Positions 1 to 7,385 of a stretch of 64,000 bases of DNA are shown here, piece after piece. Origin of the DNA: Thauera sp. JM12B12 (GTDB taxonomy: Bacteria; Pseudomonadota; Gammaproteobacteria; Burkholderiales; Rhodocyclaceae). The position numbers and the translations under genes are program-made. The stretch covers positions 930,001-994,000 of the forward strand of contig NZ_CP154859.1 in assembly GCF_039614725.1 (NCBI RefSeq), read 5' to 3'. The notes under the pieces were generated by a model. It was given only the letters and a program-made list of their open reading frames with translations, had not been told where the DNA came from and ran no database searches. How positions within the stretch are numbered: the first letter of the stretch is position 1; every line of letters begins with the position of its first letter.

Positions 1-500
1 GCGCCGGCGCTGTCCGCGGGTGTACCGGAGCCACTACCACCGCCACCTCCGCCGCCACCGCCGCCACCGCCGCCACCGCCGCCACCATCACCCGCGGCCG
101 CTTCAATCCCGAGCCCGCAACGCCAGTCGCCGCCGAACAGCGCCTGCAGCCGGTCGATGCGCGCGAGCAGCGGCGCGAAGGCCGCCTGGAGGTCGGTGCC
201 GAGGCGCCCGGGGAGGGCGGCGATGTCGCCCTGCAGCCCCTGCGCGAGGCCGCCGAGCTCGCCCTGCAGGCTGGGCAGCAGGCTGCCGAAGCTGGCACCG
301 AATTCGAAACCGCCGGAGAGCTGCGGCACCGCCAGCCCGCCGAGCCCGGACAGCGCGCTGCCGAAGTCGCCCGGCGGGCCGCTCTGCCAGCTTGCGATCA
401 GCTTGCCGAGATCGCCGAAGGCGCCGCCGAGGCCGCCCGCGATCGCCGACAGGTCGGCGCCGGAGGCGCTGAGGTCGAGTTGTGCGAGCAGTCCGGGCAT
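1..500 (-). CDS. Gly/Leu-rich tail-module protein with poly-Gly linker (partial, runs off left edge)
   Basis: The gene starts at an ATG at 500 (MPGLLAQLDLSASG), 6 nt after the stop of the upstream tail gene, and remains open to base 1, so only about the first 166 residues are visible. Residues 1-125 are rich in Gly, Leu and Ser with repeated helix-like blocks (for example LLPSLQGELGGLAQGL). They are followed by an uninterrupted run of 17 glycines (about residues 139-155) and then an SGSGTPADS stretch, which looks like a flexible linker to an unseen C-terminal domain. Position and strand make it the last visible member of the contractile-tail operon. I do not recognise a family. Its N-terminal composition resembles the C-terminal tail of the neighbouring 507-1097 protein. 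Confidence 0.6.
   Translation of the reverse strand, partial: MPGLLAQLDLSASGADLSAIAGGLGGAFGDLGKLIASWQSGPPGDFGSALSGLGGLAVPQLSGGFEFGASFGSLLPSLQGELGGLAQGLQGDIAALPGRLGTDLQAAFAPLLARIDRLQALFGGDWRCGLGIEAAAGDGGGGGGGGGGGGGGGGGSGSGTPADSAG
36..86 (-). repeat. Gly-codon tract (17 consecutive GGN codons)
   Basis: On the minus strand 17 successive glycine codons, mostly alternating GGC and GGT, form a short trinucleotide tandem tract inside the partial gene at the left edge. It encodes a flexible linker, and such tracts can vary in copy number by slippage. Confidence 0.8.
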
Positions 501-506
501 GGTCGC

Positions 507-1097
507 TCACTCCAGCAGGCCGCGCAGGCCGGCGCCGATGCTGCCAAGCTGGCCGATCGCCGGTGCGGTGTCGCCGAGGATGCCGGCCAGCGGCCCGGTG
601 GGGTCGGAGATCGCCGGCAGGCTGCCGAGGGCCTCGAGCGCGTCGATCGCGCCCATGGCCTGGTCGAGCAGGCCGGCGGCGTCATCGAGCAGGCCGGTGT
701 CGATGCCGCCGAGCACGTCGGTGGGCGGCGGTGGCGGGGGCGACTCGGTGAGCCATAGCGTGTAGTCGATCTGGTCGGGCGCGCTGGCCTCGGCCTGCAC
801 GTGCAGCTGCTGCAGCAGCACGTACTGGATGTCGGTGCCGGTGGCGATGTCGGAGACGAAGGTCATCGGCGCGCCGGCGAGGTATTTCTCGCGCACCGCG
901 TTGAGCAGCTCGAGCCCGGCCTCGCTGCCGAACACCGAGCCCTCGATGACGATGCGCGCCGGGCGGCGATCGAGGTCCTGGAACAGGCTGCCGGCACGCC
1001 CCGGCACGGGGAGCTCGAGGAAGTCGCGCGTCTCGAGGGTTTCCAGCCGGGTCACGCGCGGGAGTTCCCAGTCGGCGAGCATGGGGGTGAGGCTCAT
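507..1097 (-). CDS. Tail hub / DNA-circularisation-N-like protein
   Basis: This 196-residue protein probably belongs to the baseplate-hub or adaptor layer of a contractile tail. Residues 1-120 have the pattern of the N-terminal domain of phage DNA-circularisation/tail-hub proteins: a VTRLETLETR segment, a VPGRAGSLFQDL motif, then alternating strands ending in IDYTLWLTES. A PPPPPP stretch follows, and then a Leu/Gly/Ala-rich tail to residue 196. The start overlaps the stop of the upstream gene by ATGA (1094-1097), so translation is likely coupled. The place in the operon, straight after the tape-measure position, matches where this family sits in myophage tail modules. The assignment rests on fold-like pattern and synteny, not on a search. 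Confidence 0.5.
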   Translation of the reverse strand: MSLTPMLADWELPRVTRLETLETRDFLELPVPGRAGSLFQDLDRRPARIVIEGSVFGSEAGLELLNAVREKYLAGAPMTFVSDIATGTDIQYVLLQQLHVQAEASAPDQIDYTLWLTESPPPPPPTDVLGGIDTGLLDDAAGLLDQAMGAIDALEALGSLPAISDPTGPLAGILGDTAPAIGQLGSIGAGLRGLLE

Positions 1098-2332
1098 GTC
1101 AGATCCACTCCCCTGAGCCAGGCCTGCTCGCGCAGCAGGCGGTCGAGCCCGGCGGCGAGGTCCGCGGGGCCGTCGGCGGGCTGGCCGGATGCGGGTTCAG
1201 CGTCGGCTGCCCAGGCCCTGGCACCGGCGACCGGTGTGCCCGTGGCCTGCGCGCCGGACGCGGCCGCGCCGAGCAGTCGCGACGGCGCGCGCCGCAGCGG
1301 CAGGCGTTCCGCTGCGCGTGGCGTGCCCGCCTCCGCAGGCCCGGCGCCGGTGTCTGGGGCCGGGCGCAGGAACAGCGGCGCGACCAGGGTGCGCAGTGTG
1401 TCGGCGGCGGGTTGCATGTCAGCGCGGGTGTAAGCAGCGCTCGCCGTGGGCTGCGCGTCCGCGGCCGGGCGGGTGTCCGGGCGCGGGGCGGCATGGTGCT
1501 GCAGCAGGCCGCCGACGCGTGCGCCGACCGACGGTGCGCCCGCCGAAGCCCTGCCCGCGCCGGCTGCCGCAGCGGCGCCGGAGCGGGCCGCGTTGGCGAG
1601 CGTACGGCCCGCCTCGGGCCCGGCGGCGGTGTGGCCTTGCAGCACGGCATTGATGAGTTCGCCGACCGACTGCACGCCGGACGAAGACTCGGCCGCGCCG
1701 GCCGCTGCGGCGGCGCCCGATCGGGCCGTGCGCGCGGGCGTGCGGCCGGCCTTGGGGCAGGCGGCCCGGGCGGCGTGGCGTTGCAGCAAGGCGTCGATGA
1801 GCGCGCCGACCGACGGGGCGTCCGCCGAAGACGCGCCCGCGGCGGCCGCTGCAGCGGCCCCGGATCGGGCCGTGTCGGCGAGCGTGCGATCGGGCTCTGC
1901 GCGCGCGGCGGCGGCGCGCGCTGCGGCCGACGGCGGGAGGTCCGGTGCCCGGCCCGGCGCCTGGCGCAGGCTGTCCGCGGCGCTGGCCAGGCCGGCTGCG
2001 GCGGCCCCCGCGTTTCCGCCAGGGGGTGCAGCGGCCGTGGGCACGGCCCGCTTGCCCGTGTCGGCGCGCCGTCCGCGCGCCTTGGCGCCGGCTTCGGCGG
2101 CGTTCGCTGCGTCGACGAATTTCGGCATTAAGAAGGGGTTCAAGGGCACAGCGACGGCGAAGGGGTTGAAGCGCGCCGCCGTTGGCAGGCGCTCGAGATT
2201 GCCAGTGCGCGCCACGGCCACGCCGGTCACCGCGGCGATCAGCGCGGACAGCCGCGCCTGCGTCGTCTGCAGGTGCTTGCTGGCCGCATGGAAGGGCGCA
2301 AGGGCGGCCGCGAGTCCGCGCGGTTCAGCCAT
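1094..2332 (-). CDS. Ala-rich repeat protein in the tape-measure position
   Basis: This 412-residue protein of unknown function is dominated by Ala, Arg, Gly and Pro. Residues 1-75 look ordered (helical LSALIAAVTGVAV, then an LNPFLMPKF segment). Residues 149-290 hold three degenerate repeats of 46-48 residues, each beginning RTLA..ARSGAAAAA and ending SVG.LI..LLQ.HAA. The gene lies between the chaperone-like and hub-like genes, where contractile-tail operons normally carry the tape-measure protein, yet it lacks an obvious long coiled coil or membrane segments. It overlaps the upstream gene by 8 nt, and AGGAGG lies 9 nt before its ATG, so it re-initiates normally. It could be a short tape measure or a baseplate/spike accessory protein. 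Confidence 0.55.
   Translation of the reverse strand: MAEPRGLAAALAPFHAASKHLQTTQARLSALIAAVTGVAVARTGNLERLPTAARFNPFAVAVPLNPFLMPKFVDAANAAEAGAKARGRRADTGKRAVPTAAAPPGGNAGAAAAGLASAADSLRQAPGRAPDLPPSAAARAAAARAEPDRTLADTARSGAAAAAAAGASSADAPSVGALIDALLQRHAARAACPKAGRTPARTARSGAAAAAGAAESSSGVQSVGELINAVLQGHTAAGPEAGRTLANAARSGAAAAAGAGRASAGAPSVGARVGGLLQHHAAPRPDTRPAADAQPTASAAYTRADMQPAADTLRTLVAPLFLRPAPDTGAGPAEAGTPRAAERLPLRRAPSRLLGAAASGAQATGTPVAGARAWAADAEPASGQPADGPADLAAGLDRLLREQAWLRGVDLT
1463..1888 (-). repeat. Three 138-144 bp degenerate coding repeats
   Basis: Three tandem units begin at residues 149, 197 and 243 of the Ala-rich protein. Each carries an ARSGAAAAA block and an SVG...LLQ.HAA block. The spacing of 48 and 46 residues points to duplication within the gene. 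Confidence 0.65.
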
Positions 2333-2846
2333 GGCGGCCGCCCTCCTCGCGCAGCATCTGCAGGTGGAGCAGGATCTGGCCGAGCGTGAGCTCGCCGAGC
2401 TGCTGCGGCGTCCATCCGAATTCGCGCGCCAGCACGTGGGCGGCGCGCGCGATCGGCTGCTCGGCGGCCTCTTCCAGCGCGGCGGGGGCGACGGCGAGGC
2501 CGCTCACGCGATTGACCTCGGCGAGCAGGAACTCCATCAGCCCGATCGGCAGCGCCGACACCTGCGGCAGCGACAGCTCGGGCAGCTGCAGCGCCGCATG
2601 CACCATCAGCGCGCCGGCCAGGCTGTCGCTGTCGCGCGCGGCGCGGCTGATCAGCTGCAGGTCGCGCACGGTCAGCGGGCGGATCTGCACCCGCCCGGCG
2701 AAGCCGCTGCGGCCGGCCTCGATCAGCGCCGCCGGTACCTCGATGTCGTAGGTCGCGGCGCTCCCGGCGAGCAGCTCGTCGGCGCCGAGGTAGGCTTCGG
2801 GCGCCGCGTCGACCGCCGGCGGGTGCGCCTGCGTTGCCATGCTCAT
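2325..2846 (-). CDS. Tail assembly chaperone-like protein
   Basis: This 173-residue protein has a central IRPLTVRDLQLISRAARD segment and a C-terminal LGELTLGQILLHLQMLREE helix, a pattern seen in small tail-assembly chaperone-like proteins encoded between tube and tape measure. The middle is helical with a LPIGLMEFLLAEVNRV stretch. Its ATG at 2846 follows the tube gene stop by 4 nt, with GAGG 8 nt upstream; an alternative ATG lies two codons in. I saw no slippery heptamer at the overlap with the next gene, so a frameshifted long form is not supported. Family assignment depends mainly on position between tube and tape-measure genes. Confidence 0.5.
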   Translation of the reverse strand: MSMATQAHPPAVDAAPEAYLGADELLAGSAATYDIEVPAALIEAGRSGFAGRVQIRPLTVRDLQLISRAARDSDSLAGALMVHAALQLPELSLPQVSALPIGLMEFLLAEVNRVSGLAVAPAALEEAAEQPIARAAHVLAREFGWTPQQLGELTLGQILLHLQMLREEGGRHG

Positions 2847-2850
2847 CGGC

Positions 2851-3360
2851 TCAGCCTCGTTCGTCGCGGACGGTCACGTACAGCGCCTGGAAGTCGGCGC
2901 CCTCCATGACGAAGTCGTCCTCCGGCATGGTGAGATTCCACTGCTCGAGCTTGACGTCGTGCAGGGTGACGATCGACTTGGTGCCCGGGCTGGCGGCGTT
3001 CTCGGCCATCAGCGTGATGTTGAACGCGGGCTGCACCCAGGAGGCGCGCGGGCGCTGGTCGGCCGCCTCGCCGAGCAGCAGGCGCAGCAGCGCGCCGTTG
3101 AGCCAGGCGCGGTCGATGTGGCCGCTCACGCTGACGTTGCCCGAGCGCAGCTCGCTCGCGTAGCGCTGGCCGATCTCGTGGAAGGGGCGGATCGCCGAGC
3201 TGACCTGGACGGTGACGCCGGTGACGCGGCCGACCTGGATCAGGTCGTTGCCCTCGATCACGGCGCCGGCGGCCGAGCCCTCGGGCCCGTCGCCGGCGGG
3301 GGCGAGCAGGATGGTGCCGTCGGCACCGGTGTAGACGTTCTGGTTGGCGGCAGATGGCAT
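2851..3360 (-). CDS. Phage-type tail tube protein
   Basis: This 169-residue protein is the likely inner-tube subunit that polymerises inside the sheath. It is mainly beta: GRVTGVTVQVSSAI, a conserved-looking FHEIGQRYASELRSGN segment, then VSVSGHIDRAW and a C-terminal VTLHDVKLEQWNLTMPEDDF motif typical of tube proteins, where a long loop and beta sandwich pack into hexamer rings. The start is fixed by AAGGAGA 6 nt upstream of the ATG at 3360. It follows the sheath gene directly (22 nt), the usual sheath-tube order. Confidence 0.7.
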   Translation of the reverse strand: MPSAANQNVYTGADGTILLAPAGDGPEGSAAGAVIEGNDLIQVGRVTGVTVQVSSAIRPFHEIGQRYASELRSGNVSVSGHIDRAWLNGALLRLLLGEAADQRPRASWVQPAFNITLMAENAASPGTKSIVTLHDVKLEQWNLTMPEDDFVMEGADFQALYVTVRDERG

Positions 3361-3382
3361 GTCGGTCTCCTTGCCTGCGTGT

Positions 3383-4465
3383 TCAGGACAGCGCCAGGGT
3401 CACGCGGATGTAGTCGATGCTGAAGGTGGGTTGCATGGCCACGTTGACGATGCAGCGGCCGGCGATCTCGTCGGCGCGCGTGGCGGTCACCTCGAGCTGG
3501 TAGCCGGTGAGGGCCTCATCCACCACCATGGTGGTGAGGAAGCTGTCGAGCGCGCCGCGTAGCGCGGTGCGTACGCGCTCGTTGTTGAGTCGGCCGACGA
3601 AGGGGTTGGCGACCTGGCGGATGCCGGCCTTGGCGAAGTCGACGATGCGCCGCGTGGTGATCTGCGAGAAGGCCGCGCCCTCGGTGGTGATGCCGCGCAC
3701 CACGCGGATGCCCTGGCGGTCCTCGAGCGGGCAGACGTCTGCCTGCAGCAGCGACTTGAGCTGGCCGTAGCTGTAGCGGGTGGTGAGCTGGGTGACGCCG
3801 GACAGCACCTTGTTGGTCGGGCTGGCCTGCGGCGCCAGGCTGGCGATGAGGCCGCCGACCGCGGCGGCGGTGTAGTTGCCGGGGAGGTCGACCATCGCCC
3901 CGGCCGCGGGGTCGTAGGCGCGCACGCCCGGGGTGACGAGCACGACGCGCTTGTTGGCCGCGACCTGGGCGGCGACGTCGCTGACGGCGGTGGCATCCGA
4001 GCCGATCACGGTGATCATGTCCTTGCCGTCGCCCTCGGCGGTGTTCACCGCGGACGGCAGTACCTGCAGCGCGGTGGCGGTGGCGAGCTCGGGGGCGATC
4101 AGGATGTTGATCGTGTCCTTGAGCAGCTCGGCCGCGGCATTGGCGAAGGCGGTCTGGTCGGCGCCGGCGGCAACGGCGCGGGCATAGACGGTGCGTGCGC
4201 CGTTGCCGAACAGCAGCGCGAGGCCGCGCATCAGGTTCTGCGCGCCGGTGGCGAGCGCGTCGGAGGGCGCGTAGAGCTTGGCAGCGTCCTCCATGCTGCC
4301 GAGGATGTGCGTCTGGCCGATGGCGTTGGTGACGCCTTCGGCTGCCGCGGCCGTGCCGACGATGCCGACGTTGCCGAAGCTCACGCCCTTGGGCGCGATC
4401 AAGCCCTCGGCCTGGACCCGGATGAATGTGCCGGGAACGATCTGTTCCGCAAAGTTCTCTTCCAT
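3383..4465 (-). CDS. Contractile tail sheath protein
   Basis: This 360-residue sheath subunit of a contractile tail drives injection by contracting around the tube. The C-terminal half has the family signature: GIRVVRGITTEG, then ITTRRIVDFAKAGIRQ, FVGRLNNERVRTALRG and a terminal beta arm ending FSIDYIRVTLAL, which interlocks with neighbouring subunits. The N-terminus (VPGTFIRVQAEG) is the other donor arm. At 360 residues it is at the small end for sheaths, so it probably has few decorating domains. I chose ATG 4465 because AAGGAG lies 6 nt upstream; a longer reading frame upstream has no such signal. It is the hallmark gene of the module. Confidence 0.9.
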   Translation of the reverse strand: MEENFAEQIVPGTFIRVQAEGLIAPKGVSFGNVGIVGTAAAAEGVTNAIGQTHILGSMEDAAKLYAPSDALATGAQNLMRGLALLFGNGARTVYARAVAAGADQTAFANAAAELLKDTINILIAPELATATALQVLPSAVNTAEGDGKDMITVIGSDATAVSDVAAQVAANKRVVLVTPGVRAYDPAAGAMVDLPGNYTAAAVGGLIASLAPQASPTNKVLSGVTQLTTRYSYGQLKSLLQADVCPLEDRQGIRVVRGITTEGAAFSQITTRRIVDFAKAGIRQVANPFVGRLNNERVRTALRGALDSFLTTMVVDEALTGYQLEVTATRADEIAGRCIVNVAMQPTFSIDYIRVTLALS

Positions 4466-4568
4466 CGCCCGCTCCTTCGATCCCCGCTGGGGAGTCCGTT
4501 CGCCCCGCGCGGGGCATTGCCGATGCATGCCGCGTGCTGCGCGCCATGCGGTTTGCGACCCGGGCCGG

Positions 4569-5015
4569 TCAGCCGTCGGGTTCGATGCCGAGGACGAGAT
4601 CGGTGATCACGTCCTCGCCTGTCGTGGGTATGCGGATGAACTCGAAATCGATGTCGAAGGCGAGCGTGCGCGGGTCGTCCACGCCGACGCGCTCGAGGCG
4701 GTGCAGGCCGCGCGTCGCGAGTTCCTTGCGCGACAGGCACAGCAGCGCTGCCGCGAGGCCGTCGACATGGGCGCGTGCGGCGGTCTCATTGCCGCCGGCG
4801 ACGCTGATCGCCACCTTGCCGAGCACGCGGCGGCCGAAGAGCGCGGCATCCGGTTCGGAATGATTGCCGACGTAGCCGCCGAGTCCGAGCGGACGCAGGC
4901 GGCGCGGCTCGATGCGCAGGCTGCGCGTCATCCCCGCAGGCGGGCTGGCGGGCAACAGGCCCGCGATGGCGCTCTCGAGCGCCGCGAGCGCGTCCTGGGC
5001 CAGCACGTCGGGCAT
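4569..5015 (-). CDS. Tail terminator / neck-like protein
   Basis: The product is 148 residues. The segment FGRRVLGKVAISVAGG, a helix (AARAHVDGLAAALLCLSRKEL) and the strand LAFDIDFEFIRIPTTGED resemble the alpha/beta fold of tail terminator proteins that cap the tube. It is the first gene of the tail operon and lies 103 nt upstream of the sheath gene. The ATG at 5015 has AGGAG 6 nt upstream, which argues against the much longer open frame extending into the PRPP-synthase region. Function is inferred from order (terminator, sheath, tube) and secondary-structure pattern. Confidence 0.5.
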   Translation of the reverse strand: MPDVLAQDALAALESAIAGLLPASPPAGMTRSLRIEPRRLRPLGLGGYVGNHSEPDAALFGRRVLGKVAISVAGGNETAARAHVDGLAAALLCLSRKELATRGLHRLERVGVDDPRTLAFDIDFEFIRIPTTGEDVITDLVLGIEPDG

Positions 5016-5267
5016 GTTGGTCTCCTGCGGCCCGCCAGGGGCTGCCGTGATGAAGCGGGGGTCAGGCGCGCTTTTTATCCTTCTCGCACATTTTTTGTAG
5101 TCTGCCCCCAGGGCCTTGTCAAACGCCTGCTGGATGCGCCTGCGGCGCCCCGCGCCAAGGCCCGGCGGAGGCGTTTGCGCGGACCCGGAAGCGCGGGTGT
5201 GAACTGGTTCGCGCTCGTGCGCGGGATCGGCTTCAAGGTCCGCGGGGGGCGGTGTAGGCTTGCACCG

Positions 5268-6167
5268 ATGATGACTGAAGACACCCTGCTGCTGCATTTC
5301 GAGGACGAGTCCGACGAGGCCGCGCGCCTCGCCCGCGAAGCGGGTCTCGAGACGGCGGTCATCGAACGCCACCGTTTTCCGGACGACGAGCTTCGCCTGC
5401 GCCTGCCTGCGGCGCTCCCCGCACGCGTCGTGCTCTACCGCAGCCTGCATCGCCCCAACGAGAAGCTGCTCGAGCTCCTGCTCGTTGCGCGCAGCGCCGG
5501 GCGTCAGGGCGCCCAGCACCTGACCCTGGTCGCTCCCTATCTTGCCTACATGCGCCAGGACAAGGCATTTCGCCCCGGCGAGGTGGTCAGCCAGCGCATC
5601 GTCGGCGAGTTCCTCGCCGGTCTCTTCGACGCCGTGATCACCGTGGATCCCCACCTGCATCGCATCGCCACCCTGGCCGAGGCGATTCCGGTGGCGCATG
5701 CGCTCGCGCTCACGGGCGCCGGCCTGCTCGCCGACGTCGCGGTGGCACACCGGCCGCAGCCTCTGCTGGTGGGGCCGGACGTCGAGTCGCGGCAGTGGGT
5801 CGAGACCGCCGCGCAGCGCCACGGCCTCGATCACCTCGTGTGCACCAAGGTCCGCCACGACGACCAACGCGTGGACATCGCGCTCCCGGCGGGCGCCGAC
5901 GTGCGCGGCCGCGCGGTGGTCATCCTCGACGACGTGGCCAGCTCGGGGCATACGCTTGCGCGCACGGCGGAAGGCTTGCGTGCGGCGGGTGCGGCCTCGG
6001 TGGACGTCGCCGTGACCCACGCCCTGTTCGCGGGCGACGCGCTCGCGCTCATCCGCGCGGCCGGGGTCGGCGAGGTATGGAGCACCGACTGCATCGTGCA
6101 TCCGACCAACGCCGTGCACATTGCGCCGATGCTCGCCGCCGCGCTGCGCGAGCTCCGCGCCGCCTGA
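5268..6167 (+). CDS. Ribose-phosphate pyrophosphokinase-like enzyme
   Basis: This 299-residue member of the PRPP synthetase/phosphoribosyltransferase family would make PRPP from ribose-5-phosphate and ATP. It shows the N-terminal substrate domain (FPDDELRLRLP; an APYLAYMRQDKAFRPGEVVSQ segment around residues 90-110, FDAVITVDPHLHR) and the PRPP-binding loop VVILDDVASSGHT near residue 217. It is shorter than housekeeping Prs (about 315) and diverged, so it may be a paralogue serving a nucleotide-salvage route. Two ATGs abut at 5268 and 5271, with no Shine-Dalgarno. A weak TTCAAG-17 nt-TAGGCT pair ends only 7 nt before the first ATG, so a leaderless transcript is possible. Confidence 0.8.
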   Translation: MMTEDTLLLHFEDESDEAARLAREAGLETAVIERHRFPDDELRLRLPAALPARVVLYRSLHRPNEKLLELLLVARSAGRQGAQHLTLVAPYLAYMRQDKAFRPGEVVSQRIVGEFLAGLFDAVITVDPHLHRIATLAEAIPVAHALALTGAGLLADVAVAHRPQPLLVGPDVESRQWVETAAQRHGLDHLVCTKVRHDDQRVDIALPAGADVRGRAVVILDDVASSGHTLARTAEGLRAAGAASVDVAVTHALFAGDALALIRAAGVGEVWSTDCIVHPTNAVHIAPMLAAALRELRAA

Positions 6168-6203
6168 TTCCGGCGCGACGCTCCCGCAGCCTTCGCGGCC
6201 CGT

Positions 6204-6232
6204 CCCGCAGGCGCGCAAAGCGCCTGCACGGG
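6204..6232 (+). terminator. Hairpin after PRPP-synthase-like gene
   Basis: A perfect 8-bp stem (GCAGGCGC / GCGCCTGC) with a 5-nt loop lies 36 nt after the stop codon and is flanked by further CCC/GGG pairing. There is no T-tract, so it is a weak or factor-assisted terminator at best. Confidence 0.35.
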
Positions 6233-6368
6233 CGGCCCGCAGGCAGGTCGGCGATGACGTATTCAAGGCTTAGTGCTAGCATCCGGACGTTGCGCAGTCC
6301 AACGACCCGCCCTGCCAGTGGCCGGCGGGTCTTGGGCTGCGCGCAAGAACGAAAGGGTGGGGGAGCGC

Positions 6369-7283
6369 GTGGAGCAATCGGTCCGGACCGTGGTATTCGC
6401 CGATCTGACGGGGAGTACGGGTCTGTTCGAGTCGGCAGGCAACGTGGCGGCGACGCAGATCGTCACCCGGTGTACGCACGCGCTCGGCCGGCACCTCGCC
6501 TGTGCCGGCGGTCACGTGGTCAAGTACCTGGGCGACGGCGTGCTGGTGCTGTTCGACGATCCCGTGGCGGCGGTGCAATCCGGTGCGCGCCTGCAGGAGG
6601 TGCTCCAGGAGCTCGCCAGCGTCGAGCTGCGCCGCGCGCCGCTGGGCGTCAAGACCGGCATCGACCGCGGCCCGATCGTCGAGCACGATGGCGACTGCTA
6701 TGGTGACGCGGTCAACGTGGCCGCGCGCCTGAGCGACCGGGCGCAGACCGGCGAGACCCTGATCGGCGAGGCGGTGTTCGCCAGCCTCCCCGAGTCGCTG
6801 CGCATCGCCTGCCACAGCCTCGATCGCATCAGCATCAAGGGCAAGGCCGAACCGATGCGGGTGTGGCGGGTGGACTTCGCGCGCACGGCCGAGACCACGC
6901 TCACCACGCTGCTCGGCTTCCACGAGCTGGTCGACGGCGAGCCGCCGTCGCGCAGGGTCGACATCCACCGCCTCGACCAGCACATCGAGTTGCATGCCGA
7001 CGACGCACCGCTGATCATCGGCCGTGGCGAGGGGGTCGGCTTCTCCATCGACGATCCGCGCGTCTCGCGCCGGCATGCGCGGGTGGAATGGATGGGCGGG
7101 CAGTGCCTGCTTACCGACTTCAGCAGCAACGGCAGCTGGGTGCGCTTCACCGGCTCCGCCGCCCCGGTCATGCTGCGCCGTGACACCTGCACGCTCTACG
7201 GCGAGGGCGAGATCGGCCTGGGTGCCACGCCCGACGATTTCAGCGCGCCCACCCTGGGTTTTCGCGTCATCGACGAAGGCTGA
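6369..7283 (+). CDS. Class III adenylate/guanylate cyclase fused to FHA domain
   Basis: The product is about 304 residues. Residues 1-175 form a class III nucleotidyl cyclase domain: VVFADLTGSTGLF carries the first metal Asp, VKYLGDGVLVLFDDP the second, and GDAVNVAARL the transition-state Asn and Arg, so it should be active. From about residue 205 an FHA domain follows, with IIGRGEGVGF, the SRRHARV phosphothreonine-binding motif and FSSNGSWV. The fusion suggests cAMP or cGMP output controlled by binding to a phosphothreonine protein. No membrane segment is visible. The GTG at 6369 is preferred because GGGGGAG lies upstream; an in-frame GTG at 6357 is an alternative. It stands between unrelated genes and appears monocistronic. 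Confidence 0.85.
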   Translation: MEQSVRTVVFADLTGSTGLFESAGNVAATQIVTRCTHALGRHLACAGGHVVKYLGDGVLVLFDDPVAAVQSGARLQEVLQELASVELRRAPLGVKTGIDRGPIVEHDGDCYGDAVNVAARLSDRAQTGETLIGEAVFASLPESLRIACHSLDRISIKGKAEPMRVWRVDFARTAETTLTTLLGFHELVDGEPPSRRVDIHRLDQHIELHADDAPLIIGRGEGVGFSIDDPRVSRRHARVEWMGGQCLLTDFSSNGSWVRFTGSAAPVMLRRDTCTLYGEGEIGLGATPDDFSAPTLGFRVIDEG

Positions 7284-7385
7284 GCAGGGCGCCGTCCGCG
7301 TGCCGCCGGTGCGCGGTGGGTGCCAGTCCCCCGAACCGATGCCCCTGCCCGCCGAATGCCTTCCATTTGCTCCCACCGAATCGCG

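Noticed and set aside
2325..2345. Possible programmed frameshift fusing the chaperone-like and Ala-rich genes, as in many long-tailed phages
   Set aside because: No slippery heptamer at the 8-nt overlap, and the downstream ATG has its own AGGAGG at normal spacing.
4569..6266. A long minus frame joining the terminator-like protein to upstream sequence opposite the PRPP-synthase-like gene
   Set aside because: A good AGGAG and ATG at 5015 define the real start; upstream residues are antisense composition.
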